Notes: generated by a model not told the origin, from the sequence alone. A stretch of 64,000 bases of DNA from Bacillus pseudomycoides (GCF_002582035.1 NZ_NUQE01000045.1:1-64000), one strand, 5' to 3'; positions 40,323 through 49,328 are shown, counted from the stretch's first letter. Numbers and translations: made by a program.

Positions 40323-41405
40323 TATATAGATTGTACTTTGTAATCTTTCTAATGTCTCTTTCGCTTCTTTAATCACTCGCATTATAATTTGCTGTGCTTC
40401 TTCTGTTCTAGCTAAAGCAGAAGCTTGTCCTGCCCAAAGTGCCATATATTGATGATTATTTTGTATCGCTGCTGCTTGGCGAATTTCTGTTGATAATACA
40501 TTTTGGATGGGATATACAGGGAATTCTCCTTCTTTACTTTCCAGTTGTTCAATAAAAGTATTTCGAATCCCTCTCGCATATTTACCTGAAAATGCACGAG
40601 TCATTGTCGTACTTTGATCTGTGCTCATTATAATTGCTTCTTTATGTGCCTCATGAGCTACACTTTCATAACAGGTTAAAAATGCTGTACCCATTTGTAC
40701 CCCTTCTGCACCAAGTGCATAAGCTGCCACGACTCCTCGGCCGTCCATGATCCCACCTGCCGCAACAATTGGAATATGCGGAACAGTATCAACAAGCTGT
40801 GGAATAAGCGCAGTTGTTCCAACCATAGAATCTTGTTCTTTTCCTAGAAATGTTCCACGATGTCCCCCTGCTTCACTTCCTTGTCCAACAATAATATCTA
40901 CTCCTAAATGAGCCAATATCTTCCCTTCTGCTACATTCGTTGCCGTACCAATTACTTTTATGCCATTTCTTTTTAATAATTCTATCTCCTCCTGTTTTGG
41001 TGTATCAAAAGTAAAACTAAAAACAGGAACATTCTCCTCGATAAGAACTTGCAGCTGTTCTTTGTAACTTTTCGGCAGCTGTACCGTTTGCTCCGCTATT
41101 CCTAATTGCAATTTTTCTCGAATGGGCTTTAGCAGACTTTGCGCCTCTTCTACTTGTTTTTCGTCAATTTTCGTTTCTTTTGTAATAAATAAGTTTACCG
41201 CAAATGGCTTATCTGTTAACTGACGAATAGCACGTACGGCGAAACGTATTTGTTCAGAACTCATATATCCTGCACCCAATGTACCCAATCCTCCACTATT
41301 AGATACAGCTGCTACTAGCTCTGGGGTTACAATTGTTCCCGCCATCCCAGCTTGAATAATAGGATATGTAATTTGTAACTTCTCACATACTCGACTATGG
41401 AACAT
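40320..41405 (-). CDS. Nitronate monooxygenase
   Basis: A 361-residue FMN-dependent TIM-barrel enzyme (2-nitropropane dioxygenase/FabK-like). Signatures are YPIIQAGMAGTIVTPELVAAVSNSGGLGTLGAGYMS, VGQGSEAGGHRG with the catalytic-region His, and VAAGGIMDGRGVVAAYALGAEGVQMGTAFL. It detoxifies alkyl nitronates such as propionate-3-nitronate. FabK (enoyl-ACP reductase) is similar but usually ~315 residues. RBS AAAGGGGAG. Confidence 0.88.
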   Translation of the reverse strand: MFHSRVCEKLQITYPIIQAGMAGTIVTPELVAAVSNSGGLGTLGAGYMSSEQIRFAVRAIRQLTDKPFAVNLFITKETKIDEKQVEEAQSLLKPIREKLQLGIAEQTVQLPKSYKEQLQVLIEENVPVFSFTFDTPKQEEIELLKRNGIKVIGTATNVAEGKILAHLGVDIIVGQGSEAGGHRGTFLGKEQDSMVGTTALIPQLVDTVPHIPIVAAGGIMDGRGVVAAYALGAEGVQMGTAFLTCYESVAHEAHKEAIIMSTDQSTTMTRAFSGKYARGIRNTFIEQLESKEGEFPVYPIQNVLSTEIRQAAAIQNNHQYMALWAGQASALARTEEAQQIIMRVIKEAKETLERLQSTIYI

Positions 41406-41518
41406 CTTTTCTTCTCCCCTTTCTCTTATACTTTCTTGTCACACCAAATGGTTTCCTTCTTTTCATAAGGATCGAATATCATATAAATGAATATAGTGAA
41501 AAAAAGGGGGGAGATTTG

Positions 41519-42421
41519 ATGCAGTATCCTAAACCGTTAAAATACGGAGATACCGTTATGATTATTGCTCCAGCAGGCCCACCATCTATAGAGCATATTC
41601 TTCAAGCAAAACAGAAATTAGAAGAAATAGGGTTGCTCGTTATAATTGGACAGAGCGTGCAAGAAAAACGAGGCTATTTAGCAGGAGATGATGCCATTCG
41701 TGTTCATGACTTACACAAAGCCTTTGCAGATCCATGTGTAAAAGCTATTTTTTGTGCAAGAGGCGGATATGGCACTGGTCGCCTTCTACCTCATATTAAT
41801 TACACACTAATTCGAGATAATCCAAAAATCTTTTGGGGATATAGTGATATTACTGCCCTACATATTGCTTTTGGACAATTTTCACAACTCGTTACTTTCC
41901 ATGGTCCTATGATGGAGGAATTGGGAAAAGACCTTGATTCTCTCTCCCTCTCCTCTTTCAAACAACTCTTTCATCCGTGCTCTATTATTTTGAAAGGAAG
42001 AGAATTTATTCACTCTTTCTCTTGTTCTATCACTGCTCCTCTTGTAGGAGGAAATTTAGCGGTGATTACAAGCACACTCGGTACACCTTACGAAATTGAT
42101 ACAAAAAATAAACTACTTTTATTAGAAGAAATTGCTGAAGAACCGTATCGTATCGATCGTATGTTAAATCAATTACGCTTAGGAAAGAAATTGGAACAGT
42201 GTGTCGGTGTAATCTTTGCAAGTTGTCACAATTGTACATCTCAAAAACCATCATTATCTATTTCTGAAATTCTATATGATTACATTACAGCTTATAATAT
42301 TCCTCTTTTAAGCGGTTTACCAATTGGGCATATACAGCCAAACATAGGAGTGCCTCTTGGCGTTCCCGCTACAATAAATGGGCTACAAAAGATACTTTCC
42401 ATATCCTCTGGTATCAAGTGA
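41519..42421 (+). CDS. S66-family LD-carboxypeptidase (LdcA/MccF type)
   Basis: A 300-residue serine peptidase. The nucleophile is in FWGYSDITALHIA (Ser near residue 112), Glu in LLLEEIAEEPYRIDRML, and His in GLPIGHIQPN near 278. LdcA members trim the terminal D-Ala of tetrapeptides during wall recycling; MccF members hydrolyse microcin C. The ATG at 41519 is preferred to a TTG one codon earlier, with AAGGGGGGAG upstream. The TGA stop itself lies inside bcr1 (from GTGAAAC), so the last codons derive from the insertion boundary. Confidence 0.87.
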   Translation: MQYPKPLKYGDTVMIIAPAGPPSIEHILQAKQKLEEIGLLVIIGQSVQEKRGYLAGDDAIRVHDLHKAFADPCVKAIFCARGGYGTGRLLPHINYTLIRDNPKIFWGYSDITALHIAFGQFSQLVTFHGPMMEELGKDLDSLSLSSFKQLFHPCSIILKGREFIHSFSCSITAPLVGGNLAVITSTLGTPYEIDTKNKLLLLEEIAEEPYRIDRMLNQLRLGKKLEQCVGVIFASCHNCTSQKPSLSISEILYDYITAYNIPLLSGLPIGHIQPNIGVPLGVPATINGLQKILSISSGIK

Positions 42422-42520
42422 AACTTCTATTATGGAGGGCTTCTTCATCCCCTACCAATCTGCTTCGTTTTCTCTGAATCTTGAAGAGGGAATCTCATAT
42501 TTCCCGTTAATACGAGGTGA
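42412..42520 (-). repeat. Diverged bcr1-family repeat providing a stop codon
   Basis: ATCAAGTGAAACTTCTATTA, GGGCTTCTTCATCCCC, TTCGTTTTCTCTGAATCTTG, AAGAGGGAATCTCATATTTC and CCGTTAATACGAGGTGAA follow bcr1 order. GTGAAAC supplies the TGA of the LD-carboxypeptidase gene. Confidence 0.65.
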
Positions 42521-42536
42521 ATTTTTATAGAAATAA

Positions 42537-42570
42537 AAACAGGAGAAGCCACTTGCTTCTCCTGTTTCCA
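42537..42570 (-). terminator. Terminator of the poly-Asn gene
   Basis: AACAGGAGAAG and CTTCTCCTGTT around CCACTTG form an 11-bp stem; on the minus strand a TTTTTATTTC tail follows. Confidence 0.8.
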
Positions 42571-42574
42571 TTCA

Positions 42575-42814
42575 TTAATTCTTATTGTTGTTATTGTTGT
42601 TATTCCATGCTTGCCAGTATCTATTCCAACAACAATTGTTTTTGTTATTATTATTCTTGTTGTTATTATTGTTGTTATTGTTGTTATTGTTGTTATTGTT
42701 GTTATTGTTGTTATTGTTATTATTACGGTTATTCCAATAGTTCCAGTTATTCCAACAGCAGTTGTTATTGTTATTGTTATTGTTGTTGTTGTTATTGTCG
42801 TTATTGTCAGCCAT
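42575..42814 (-). CDS. Poly-asparagine protein with CCW motifs (79 aa)
   Basis: The frame begins MADNNDN and is about three-quarters Asn. Two CCWN motifs sit between Asn tracts (CCWNNWNYWNNR and CCWNRYWQAWN), giving a periodic Trp/Tyr-Asn pattern. RBS GGGGGG-ATGGAGATAG and a terminator make it a genuine gene rather than a repeat artefact. The Asn codons alternate AAC/AAT in 9-base units, so tract length may vary by slippage. Function is unknown; a spore-surface or aggregation-prone structural role is possible but not shown. Confidence 0.7.
   Translation of the reverse strand: MADNNDNNNNNNNNNNNNCCWNNWNYWNNRNNNNNNNNNNNNNNNNNNNNNNKNNNNKNNCCWNRYWQAWNNNNNNNKN
42625..42800. repeat. Trinucleotide/9-mer microsatellite inside the poly-Asn gene
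   Basis: On the plus strand the unit GTTGTTATT repeats about six times almost perfectly (around 42658-42722), with looser copies before and after. All changes keep the Asn reading frame. Confidence 0.85.
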
Positions 42815-42882
42815 CTATCTCCATCCCCCCTTGGTCAAGCTACTAATACTATATGACGCATAGGAAAAATGGTAACGGTACT

Positions 42883-43281
42883 TTATAGATAATAATTAAA
42901 AATTCTTCTTGAAGCGATATCAGCAATTTCTGGAGGTGTAAATGTTTTATCAAGATCTGTACCTATGTTTAAGACTGCTGTTGCTTCAGCATCTATGCTC
43001 TCAAATAATTCTTTCCCACGGATCGTAATCACAGGTACATCTTCAGGCAGTACAGCTTGTAAGAATTCAAGCTGTGTAAAAAATGGTAAAATCCATCTTC
43101 CATCACCTTTAAAATAACGTAAATGCATTGTTCCTTGCGAATCTCCTTCTTTTACATCAACTGTTCCTGCAACATAAACATATGTTGTTAACAGCGTTTC
43201 ATAAAATTCTTTTTGTTTTTGTTTATCATCATCAGCTAATGCTAATAATATTTCTAGTTTTTTTACTGGAATATGTGCCAT
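42883..43281 (-). CDS. SseB-like (SseB N-terminal domain) protein
   Basis: A 132-residue soluble protein with the SseB-N pattern: KLEILLALADDDKQKQKEFYETLLTTYVYVAG, GTMHLRYFKGDGRWILPFFTQLEFLQAVL and VLNIGTDLDKTFTPPEIADI. In E. coli sseB affects serine sensitivity; the molecular role is unknown. Start ATG follows AGAGGTGGCAGCGT. The assignment is from recalled pattern only. Confidence 0.7.
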   Translation of the reverse strand: MAHIPVKKLEILLALADDDKQKQKEFYETLLTTYVYVAGTVDVKEGDSQGTMHLRYFKGDGRWILPFFTQLEFLQAVLPEDVPVITIRGKELFESIDAEATAVLNIGTDLDKTFTPPEIADIASRRIFNYYL

Positions 43282-43367
43282 ACGCTGCCACCTCTGTTTT
43301 TAAAGTTATCGTAATGTAATTATACTAAATATTCTAATTTTTTTCCATAAAATTATTATTTATTTTC

Positions 43368-43484
43368 TTACCATAATATCAAAGTGAGAAACCTCTCTTT
43401 TCTGCAATCTTTATCTAAGCAATTTAAAACTTCTTCTGCGGTAACAAGTGCTACAAACTCATCGTAAAAATTTAGAAATGTCAT
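43368..43484 (-). CDS. Possible small protein or gene fragment (38 aa)
   Basis: Leftward frame MTFLNFYDEFVALVTAEEVL followed by NCLDKDCRKERFLTLILW. AGGTG lies four bases before ATG. It looks like protein sequence (alternating hydrophobic/charged helices) but is short and unrecognised; it may be a remnant. Confidence 0.3.
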   Translation of the reverse strand: MTFLNFYDEFVALVTAEEVLNCLDKDCRKERFLTLILW

Positions 43485-43561
43485 TAACACCTGAATTGAA
43501 CATGTCTTTCTTTAATAAAAAATTTTTTGTTGAATTCATTCAAAAAATACATAAAAACCCC

Positions 43562-43590
43562 TTACAAAAAGAATAAAAATGTATTATCAT
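43562..43590 (+). promoter_or_regulatory. Predicted promoter for the 60-aa gene
   Basis: TTACAA (43562-43567), 17-base spacer, TATCAT (43585-43590), 35 bases before the GTG start. Confidence 0.5.
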
Positions 43591-43624
43591 GTATTAAAAT
43601 ACAAAATAAGAAAGGGGCATCACA

Positions 43625-43807
43625 GTGAAGATTTGGTTTTATGAAAAAACAAGGACAATGGATGATTTGCTTGGTATCTGGGACAATGTACCGACTATTC
43701 CTAGAATTGGTGAAAAAGTAGAAATTTTAAAGAAAGTACGCACTGTAACAGATATTAAATATATAAAAAACGGTAATAACTTCCATGTAGAAATACTTAT
43801 TTACTAA
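43625..43807 (+). CDS. Small hypothetical protein (60 aa)
   Basis: Starts at GTG 43625 with AAAGGGG upstream. The sequence MKIWFYEKTRTMDDLLGIWD then VPTIPRIGEKVEILKK and ends in KNGNNFHVEILIY. It looks like a small all-beta (SH3-like or OB-like) domain; no family recognised. Promoter and terminator flank it, so it is a stand-alone unit. Confidence 0.6.
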   Translation: MKIWFYEKTRTMDDLLGIWDNVPTIPRIGEKVEILKKVRTVTDIKYIKNGNNFHVEILIY

Positions 43808-43851
43808 AGAGAAAAGCTCTCCATATTTCCTTTAGGAGAGCCTTTCTCTTT
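43806..43851. terminator. Bidirectional terminator
   Basis: AAAGAGAAA and GCTCTCC arms pair with GGAGAGC and TTTCTCTTT between convergent genes. Confidence 0.75.
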
Positions 43852-44859
43852 CATCTACTTTTTTAATCACAATCATATCATCCACTAGTTCCATTTTTAC
43901 ATAATCCCGTTCTTCTAAGCATAAATGATTGACAGCTTCATCAGGCAATTCGACAGCCATATAATGTTCTGTTAATACAACTTGACTATATGCGGCTTGC
44001 TGTGCAATCCAATTAGCTTGTTTTTCTTCTTGAATCACTCGTAGCGACGGCAATCCAACTTCTTTTACTGTACGCCAATTGTTACGAATAAAGGGAACAA
44101 GCCATAATAAACTAATGATAACAATAGCAAGACCAATCCATAAATTACTTTGTGCTTGCAGATCAGCAATTTTCACTGTTTCTTGCGCACGGCTACTATC
44201 ACTAAATTGAATGATGCTAACAACACTATTGTTTAAAGCATGCACAATGATATTCGTCCATAGGCTTTTCGTTTTAATATATAACAGGCACATAACTACG
44301 CCAAATAAAAACGCACCAATCACATCTACATGTCCGAATCCAAAAATAAGTGAGGAAACGATAATAGCACGTTTCAGCCCCCATTTATACGCCATTCGAT
44401 TTAAAAAAAGCCGCGAAAAATCACTTCTTCCATAATTGGTGCAAATATACAAGCTGAAATCACACTAAAAATCTTTGTAAAGGTAGTGCTCATGTCAATA
44501 ACATTTCCATCATTTAATAAATCAACTAGAAAGTTAGGAATCAGCTGAGCTAATATGTAAAACTGAATATAAGACATACCAAATGAAAAAATCATGCCCA
44601 TAGCCATAGCAATCAAAATTAGCGCCCATGGAATTGATGCTGGCTTATCAAAAAAACTTGTAAATACTGCGTTATGTTTTTTCATCTTATTAAATAACCA
44701 AAGTAGTGGAAAGATAAAGAAAACCAATGTTTCTGAAACAAAATCAAATAAACTACTTTCAGCACCTATTATCCCTAACAGGAAATATACAATAAATGCT
44801 CCTAAAATCATCCATCCAAAAAAACTCCGAAGTCGAATACGTGAAAATGCAAGATTAAT
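43832..44859 (-). pseudogene. CPBP (Abi) intramembrane protease, frameshifted
   Basis: Two overlapping frames form one CPBP protein: the first ends ...IFAPIMEEVIFRGFF-stop and the second continues LNRMAYKWGLKRAIIVSSLIFGFGHVDVIGAFLFG. The catalytic EExxxR and FxxxH motifs are both present but in different frames. The break is at a run of seven T on the coding strand (44409-44403); eight T would restore the frame. The C-terminal ~45 residues (YVKMELVDDMIVIKKVD) look AbrB-like. The start is unclear: GGAGGTG lies inside the open frame, and the codon at proper distance is ATT (44859). It may be a real mutation, a sequencing error or slippage-dependent expression. Confidence 0.75.
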
Positions 44860-44963
44860 AGAAAACACCTCCAAGATGATATATTTATATTATAGTATCA
44901 ATATGCTGTAATCTCTTCTTATATTTATCAATTTGTTTTTATATCATTCTATAACTGCAGAAA

Positions 44964-45028
44964 ATAAAGTGAGACTTCCATCAGTGGGGGCGGTCCTTCA
45001 TCCCCCACTGATGGAACTTTTTAATAAA
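44964..45028 (-). repeat. bcr1-family repeat, hairpin half
   Basis: ATAAAGTGAGACTTCC, CATCAGTGGGGG...CCCCCACTGATG, then AACTTTTTAATAAA. Only the terminal hairpin part is present, and both ends have ATAAA. Confidence 0.7.
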
Positions 45029-45275
45029 GTTTTATTAAATTAACGATATTTACCTTGATATGTGAACAAATCTAAAGAGCATGTTTTGAAAAAAATTGAT
45101 TAAAACATACTCTTATATAATGTAGCTGATTAACTTCTTTATAAAAAAGTTTGATTATTTTTGGAACCCTTGTTACCCGTTAGTTTAAGTACATTTGACA
45201 CTAAACTGTTCCTAAAGTTAACCGATAGCCCTTAATTTGACTGGGCTCGAAATTATGAAATTAACTCAATTGTAT

Positions 45276-46307
45276 TTATTTTATAAATGTATCGCACATC
45301 CATTCATAAAATTTTTCCTTCTCTTCAAATTGTGGATAATGAGCTGATTTCTCAAAAGCTATAAATTCTTTCTTATCGGCTTCAATTATATCAAAATATT
45401 TTTTTGCTGCATTAGAGGAAGTCATATAGTCATATTTACCCATTACAAAATAGCATGGTAAATTAAGTTTTGTTACTAAAGTAGGCAATGGATTTTTTAA
45501 TACATCCTTTATCAAAGTCTTTTGTGAATAAGATAACCCATAGTTATAACGGATTACATCTAATAAGTTATACTCACTACTGAACAACATATCTATGCTA
45601 TTACCATCGGGGTTATCAATAAGTCTTGAACTCCCACCATATTTCATAACATAATTTCGCGGGGTAAACGTATCACCATTTTTGATTTTTTCAGTTAACC
45701 CTTGTAAATATAAAACATCATCTTTATTGCCAGCAGTTTGAGCCTGATTAATAGAATAGTTTAAACTGTCAGTTTCGCTTTCTACTGTATCACTCATCTG
45801 TCCAATACCAATATATGCTTCATATTTTTCAGAAGCTTTATAGGCAGCTTGCGTTGCAATGTATGTACCATAAGAATGACCAATTAGTATTACCTTTTCT
45901 TTGCCAAGACGTTTTGATATATAATCCGTCACAGCCAATAAGTCCTCCACCAGTAAGTCTGATGAAAGATTAGAATAGTCTTCAAAAAAATGATATGATT
46001 TTCCACTTGCTCTTTGGTCGTAATTAACAACCGTAAAATTTATTTCCAATAAGTCTTGGTATTTATCGGCATACGGTATTTCCGAACATCCAGGTCCTCC
46101 ATGTACAAAAATAATAACTGGATTATCCTTATCTTTGCCACGTATCATAATTTCATGACTACTTCCATTTATCTCTACTTGTTCTAATGCACTTATACTG
46201 TTATTACCTTTTATATGTGAAGTCCATGTAGGAAAAAAAAGTGCTATGATTAGTAATATTATAATAATTACTCCGATAAATTTTATTAATTTTTTTATGT
46301 TTTTCAT
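45276..46307 (-). CDS. Membrane-anchored alpha/beta hydrolase (proline iminopeptidase-like)
   Basis: A 343-residue protein with an N-terminal helix (residues ~10-28) that anchors it, catalytic domain outside. FVHGGPGCSE gives the oxyanion loop, VNYDQRASGKSY follows, GHSYGTY holds the Ser, and ...MGKYDYMTSS and SAHYPQ fit Asp and His. The HGGPG motif is typical of proline iminopeptidase-type S33 hydrolases. Physiological substrate unknown. RBS AAAGGGATC. Confidence 0.85.
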   Translation of the reverse strand: MKNIKKLIKFIGVIIIILLIIALFFPTWTSHIKGNNSISALEQVEINGSSHEIMIRGKDKDNPVIIFVHGGPGCSEIPYADKYQDLLEINFTVVNYDQRASGKSYHFFEDYSNLSSDLLVEDLLAVTDYISKRLGKEKVILIGHSYGTYIATQAAYKASEKYEAYIGIGQMSDTVESETDSLNYSINQAQTAGNKDDVLYLQGLTEKIKNGDTFTPRNYVMKYGGSSRLIDNPDGNSIDMLFSSEYNLLDVIRYNYGLSYSQKTLIKDVLKNPLPTLVTKLNLPCYFVMGKYDYMTSSNAAKKYFDIIEADKKEFIAFEKSAHYPQFEEKEKFYEWMCDTFIK

Positions 46308-46624
46308 ATGATCCCTTTCTGCTTAATGTATTTATTTGTCTTGCTTAAAATAAATTATTACTTTTATTCATAAAATCCCCTCCCTCTTTACTTTAACATG
46401 GTTGAAACAAATATATATTACATTATTTGTAAAAATTTCTATTAACAATTAATAAAAAGAGATTACTGCTTTTTGAACAAACTTGCCCCGTTAGTTAAAA
46501 AGAAAATACCCTTAGACAAATAATTACCTAGCGGAAAAGACATCGTAACATTTTTATAAATGTCGCGAGTTTAATTTTAAACATCGCATCTTTTTTACAA
46601 ACGTCGTGACTTTATTTCAAAAAC
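46308..46624. other. Intergenic region with short degenerate repeats
   Basis: Holds three loose copies of a ~21-base motif between 46550 and 46615 (ATGTCGCGAGTTTAATTT, ACATCGCATCTTTTTTAC, ACGTCGTGACTTTATTTC). No open frame or RNA gene seen. Confidence 0.4.
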
Positions 46625-46743
46625 ACAACTGATGGTTAGTTGAACAAATCGGGCGCATACCAGCAGTTGTCCCTCACCTCTCTACCTCGCTTCTCTCTCA
46701 ATCTTGAGGTGAGGGTCTTACTGCCCACGAATAGCGGGATAAA
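46625..46743 (-). repeat. bcr1-family repeat lacking one end
   Basis: ACTGATGGTTAGTTGAAC, AATCGGGCGCATACC, CAGTTGTCCCTCACCTC, CTTCTCTCTCAATCTTGAGG, TGAGGGTCTTACTGCCC, AATAGCGGGATAAA. The GTGAAACTTCC end and half the hairpin are missing. Confidence 0.75.
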
Positions 46744-46756
46744 TCTTACTTACCAA

Positions 46757-46803
46757 ATGAAGAAAAAGGCTATCTCCTTCTTGGAGACAGCCTTTTTCTT
46801 CAT
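46757..46803 (-). terminator. Terminator of the acyl-CoA dehydrogenase operon
   Basis: AAGAAAAAGGCT-a-TCTCC and GGAGA-c-AGCCTTTTTCTT form a long, nearly perfect stem eight bases after the operon's last stop. Confidence 0.85.
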
Positions 46804-46810
46804 CTTAACT

Positions 46811-48028
46811 TTATTTCGTTACCATTTTTGCCTCATTTTCTTCAAAAGGCCACTTCGGTAACATGTTACGAAGCTCCTTATCAGAACGATATCCAAGTGC
46901 GTATTCCGCTTGCATAATCGTATGAATTTCACGTGTTCCTTCGTAAATAACTGGAGCTTTTGCATTTCGTAAATATCGTTCTACTGGGAATTCATTCGAA
47001 TATCCATAGGCACCATGCACCTGCACCGCATCATTTGCTGCTTCAAATGCGGCATCACAAGCAATCCATTTTGCTAAAGATGTTTCCTGTGTGTTACGTT
47101 TCCCTTCATTTTTTAACCATCCTGCTTTATAGACCAATAAACGTGATATTTCAAGATTCGCAGACATTTTCGCAATCATTTGCTGTACAAGTTGATGTTT
47201 TCCAATTTCTTTTCCAAATGTTTTACGCTCTTCACAATACTTTACACTCGCTTCTAAACTTGCTTGAATGAGCCCGCACGCTCCTGCCGCTACCGTAAAA
47301 CGGCCATTGTCTAATGATGCCATTGCAATTTTAAATCCTTCTCCCTCTTCTCCAAGAAGATTTTCCACCGGCACTTTCACATCATCTAGAAATACTTCTC
47401 CTGTATTGCCCGCTCTAATACCAAGCTTTCCTTTTATCGCTTTTGTCGATACCCCAGGAAATGTTCGTTCCACGATAAAACAAGAAATACCGCGATGCTT
47501 TAATTCTGGGTTTGTTTTTGCAAATATTAAGAAGTGGTCTGCAACATCACATAAAGAAATCCATGTTTTAGATCCATTTAATACGTAGTAATCACCTTGT
47601 TTTACCGCTGTTGTTTGCATAGCAACAACATCTGATCCTGCATTTGGTTCAGTTAAACCGAACGCCCCAATTTTTTCACCTTTCGCTTGTGGAACAAGGT
47701 ACTTTTGTTTTTGTTCTTCTGTCCCCCATTGGAGAAGTGTCATGCTATTTAATCCTGTATGTACAGATACAGCTGTACGGAAAGCTGTGTCACCACGTTC
47801 TAATTCTTCACAAACAATAGCGAGCGTATTATAATCCATTCCAACACCGCCATATTGCTCTGGAATACAAACGCCCATAAACTGTAACTCAGCTAAACGC
47901 TTCAAGATTTTTTCTTCAAAATGTCCTTTTTCATCCCATTCTTTAATGTATGGAATAATTTCATTATCTACAAATGATCTCACTACTTTTCTGACACTTT
48001 GTTGTTCTTCTGTTAAAGAAAAATTCAT
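46811..48028 (-). CDS. Acyl-CoA dehydrogenase (glutaryl-CoA dehydrogenase candidate)
   Basis: A 405-residue FAD acyl-CoA dehydrogenase. Motifs: FGLTEPNAGSDV (around 125), KTWISLCDVADHFLI (around 155), QVHGAYGYSNEFPVERYLRNAKAP (around 345), and YEGTREIHTIMQAEYALG with the catalytic Glu (around 370). The C-terminal Glu position is as in glutaryl-CoA and short-chain dehydrogenases rather than isovaleryl-CoA. The CoA-transferase partner upstream suggests a dicarboxylic substrate, hence possibly glutaryl-CoA to crotonyl-CoA plus CO2. Last gene of the sigma-54-controlled unit. Confidence 0.85.
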   Translation of the reverse strand: MNFSLTEEQQSVRKVVRSFVDNEIIPYIKEWDEKGHFEEKILKRLAELQFMGVCIPEQYGGVGMDYNTLAIVCEELERGDTAFRTAVSVHTGLNSMTLLQWGTEEQKQKYLVPQAKGEKIGAFGLTEPNAGSDVVAMQTTAVKQGDYYVLNGSKTWISLCDVADHFLIFAKTNPELKHRGISCFIVERTFPGVSTKAIKGKLGIRAGNTGEVFLDDVKVPVENLLGEEGEGFKIAMASLDNGRFTVAAGACGLIQASLEASVKYCEERKTFGKEIGKHQLVQQMIAKMSANLEISRLLVYKAGWLKNEGKRNTQETSLAKWIACDAAFEAANDAVQVHGAYGYSNEFPVERYLRNAKAPVIYEGTREIHTIMQAEYALGYRSDKELRNMLPKWPFEENEAKMVTK

Positions 48029-48040
48029 TTGTACTGCCTC

Positions 48041-49228
48041 CTATATCCATTGGTTTTTTTTCATTTCCGTAATGCTTTCCTGCGAATACCCTAGTTCTTT
48101 CAAGATCTGTTCTGTATGTTCCCCGTGAAGTGGCGGATGTTTCTGCATCCGCACTGGTGTCTTTGCAAGTTTTAATGGTGAACCTACAAGTGTAAGATTT
48201 TCAATGGTTGGATGTTCCATATGAATTGTCATATCTCGCGAAACTGCCTGCTCTGTTTCTAACGCTTCCTTCACATTGAGAATTGGTCCATTTGGAATCC
48301 CTGCTTCATCCAAAAGTTGTTTCCAGTCCTCTTTCTTCTTCTTTTTCATTTCTTTTGCAAGAATATCTACAAGTTCTTCCCTATGCAAAAGTCGATTTGC
48401 ATTTGTTTTATAGCAATCTAAACGAGATAAATCTTGTCTACCAAGTAACAAACAAAACTTATGAAACTGTTCATCATTTCCAACTGCAACAACAAGATCT
48501 CCATCCTCCGCCTGAAATACTTGATACGGAACAATATTCGGATGCTGGTTTCCAAGTCTCTCTGGCAATTCTCCTGTACACAAATAATTGCTTGCTACAT
48601 TTACTAATGCCGCTAGTTGTGAATCAAATAAAGAAATATCAATTTCTTGCCCTTCTCCTGTTCTATTTCGGTGCTGCAAAGCGGCTAAAATCCCTATACA
48701 CGTAAAAAGACCTGTGAGCACATCTGCAATCGCAACTCCCACTTTTGCAGGCTCTTCATCCTTTCCTCCTGTTATACTCATAAGCCCACTCATCGCTTGG
48801 ATCATATAATCATAACCAGGAAGATGTGAAGCAGGACCCTTTTGACCAAAACCACTAATAGAAGCTAGAATAATGTCTTCCTTCACCTCTTGTAACACTT
48901 CATAACCAAGTCCCATTCTCTCAAGTGTTCCAGGCTTGAAATTTTGTACAACAATATCCGCATGAGAAACAAGTTTTTTCAAAACATCCTTTCCCATTTG
49001 TGATTTTAAATTTAATGTAAGCGACTCTTTATTACGATTCGCACAAAGAAAATAAGCGCTTTCTCCCTCTACAAAAGGTGGCCCCCATCCTCTTGTATCA
49101 TCGCCATTTCCCGTATTCTCAATTTTTATTACCTCTGCTCCTAAATCACCGAGAATCATCGTACAAAAAGGACCGGCAAGAACCCGAGATAAATCAATAA
49201 TTTTGATTCCGTGTAATGCTCCCTCCAA
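48041..49228 (-). CDS. CaiB/BaiF family CoA-transferase
   Basis: A 395-residue type III CoA-transferase. DLSRVLAGPFCTMILGDLGAEVIKIE at the N-terminus, RNKESLTLNLKS and the catalytic Asp in GYDYMIQAMSGLMSITG (around 160) are diagnostic. The family includes succinate:glutarate CoA-transferase and formyl-CoA transferase; with the downstream dehydrogenase, a dicarboxylate such as glutarate is a reasonable guess. Twelve bases separate it from the dehydrogenase. Confidence 0.87.
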   Translation of the reverse strand: MEGALHGIKIIDLSRVLAGPFCTMILGDLGAEVIKIENTGNGDDTRGWGPPFVEGESAYFLCANRNKESLTLNLKSQMGKDVLKKLVSHADIVVQNFKPGTLERMGLGYEVLQEVKEDIILASISGFGQKGPASHLPGYDYMIQAMSGLMSITGGKDEEPAKVGVAIADVLTGLFTCIGILAALQHRNRTGEGQEIDISLFDSQLAALVNVASNYLCTGELPERLGNQHPNIVPYQVFQAEDGDLVVAVGNDEQFHKFCLLLGRQDLSRLDCYKTNANRLLHREELVDILAKEMKKKKKEDWKQLLDEAGIPNGPILNVKEALETEQAVSRDMTIHMEHPTIENLTLVGSPLKLAKTPVRMQKHPPLHGEHTEQILKELGYSQESITEMKKNQWI

Positions 49229-49328
49229 CCCCTTCTCCTCCTATAGTAAAAACCAGCAAAACCAATTAGAGCGAACATAAACATGGTGGTTTTACTGGTT
49301 TGTTTTTACACGTTATTGTATGGAATGA

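Noticed and set aside
42625-42800. CRISPR-like array appearance of the regular repeats
   Set aside because: The unit is 9 bases without unique spacers and lies inside a coding frame; no cas genes are present. bcr1 copies are likewise scattered, not an array.
42517-42856. Rightward open frames rich in Tyr/Cys or Val/Ile over the poly-Asn region
   Set aside because: They are antisense shadows of the 9-base Asn-codon repeat; no RBS, while the leftward frame has RBS and terminator.
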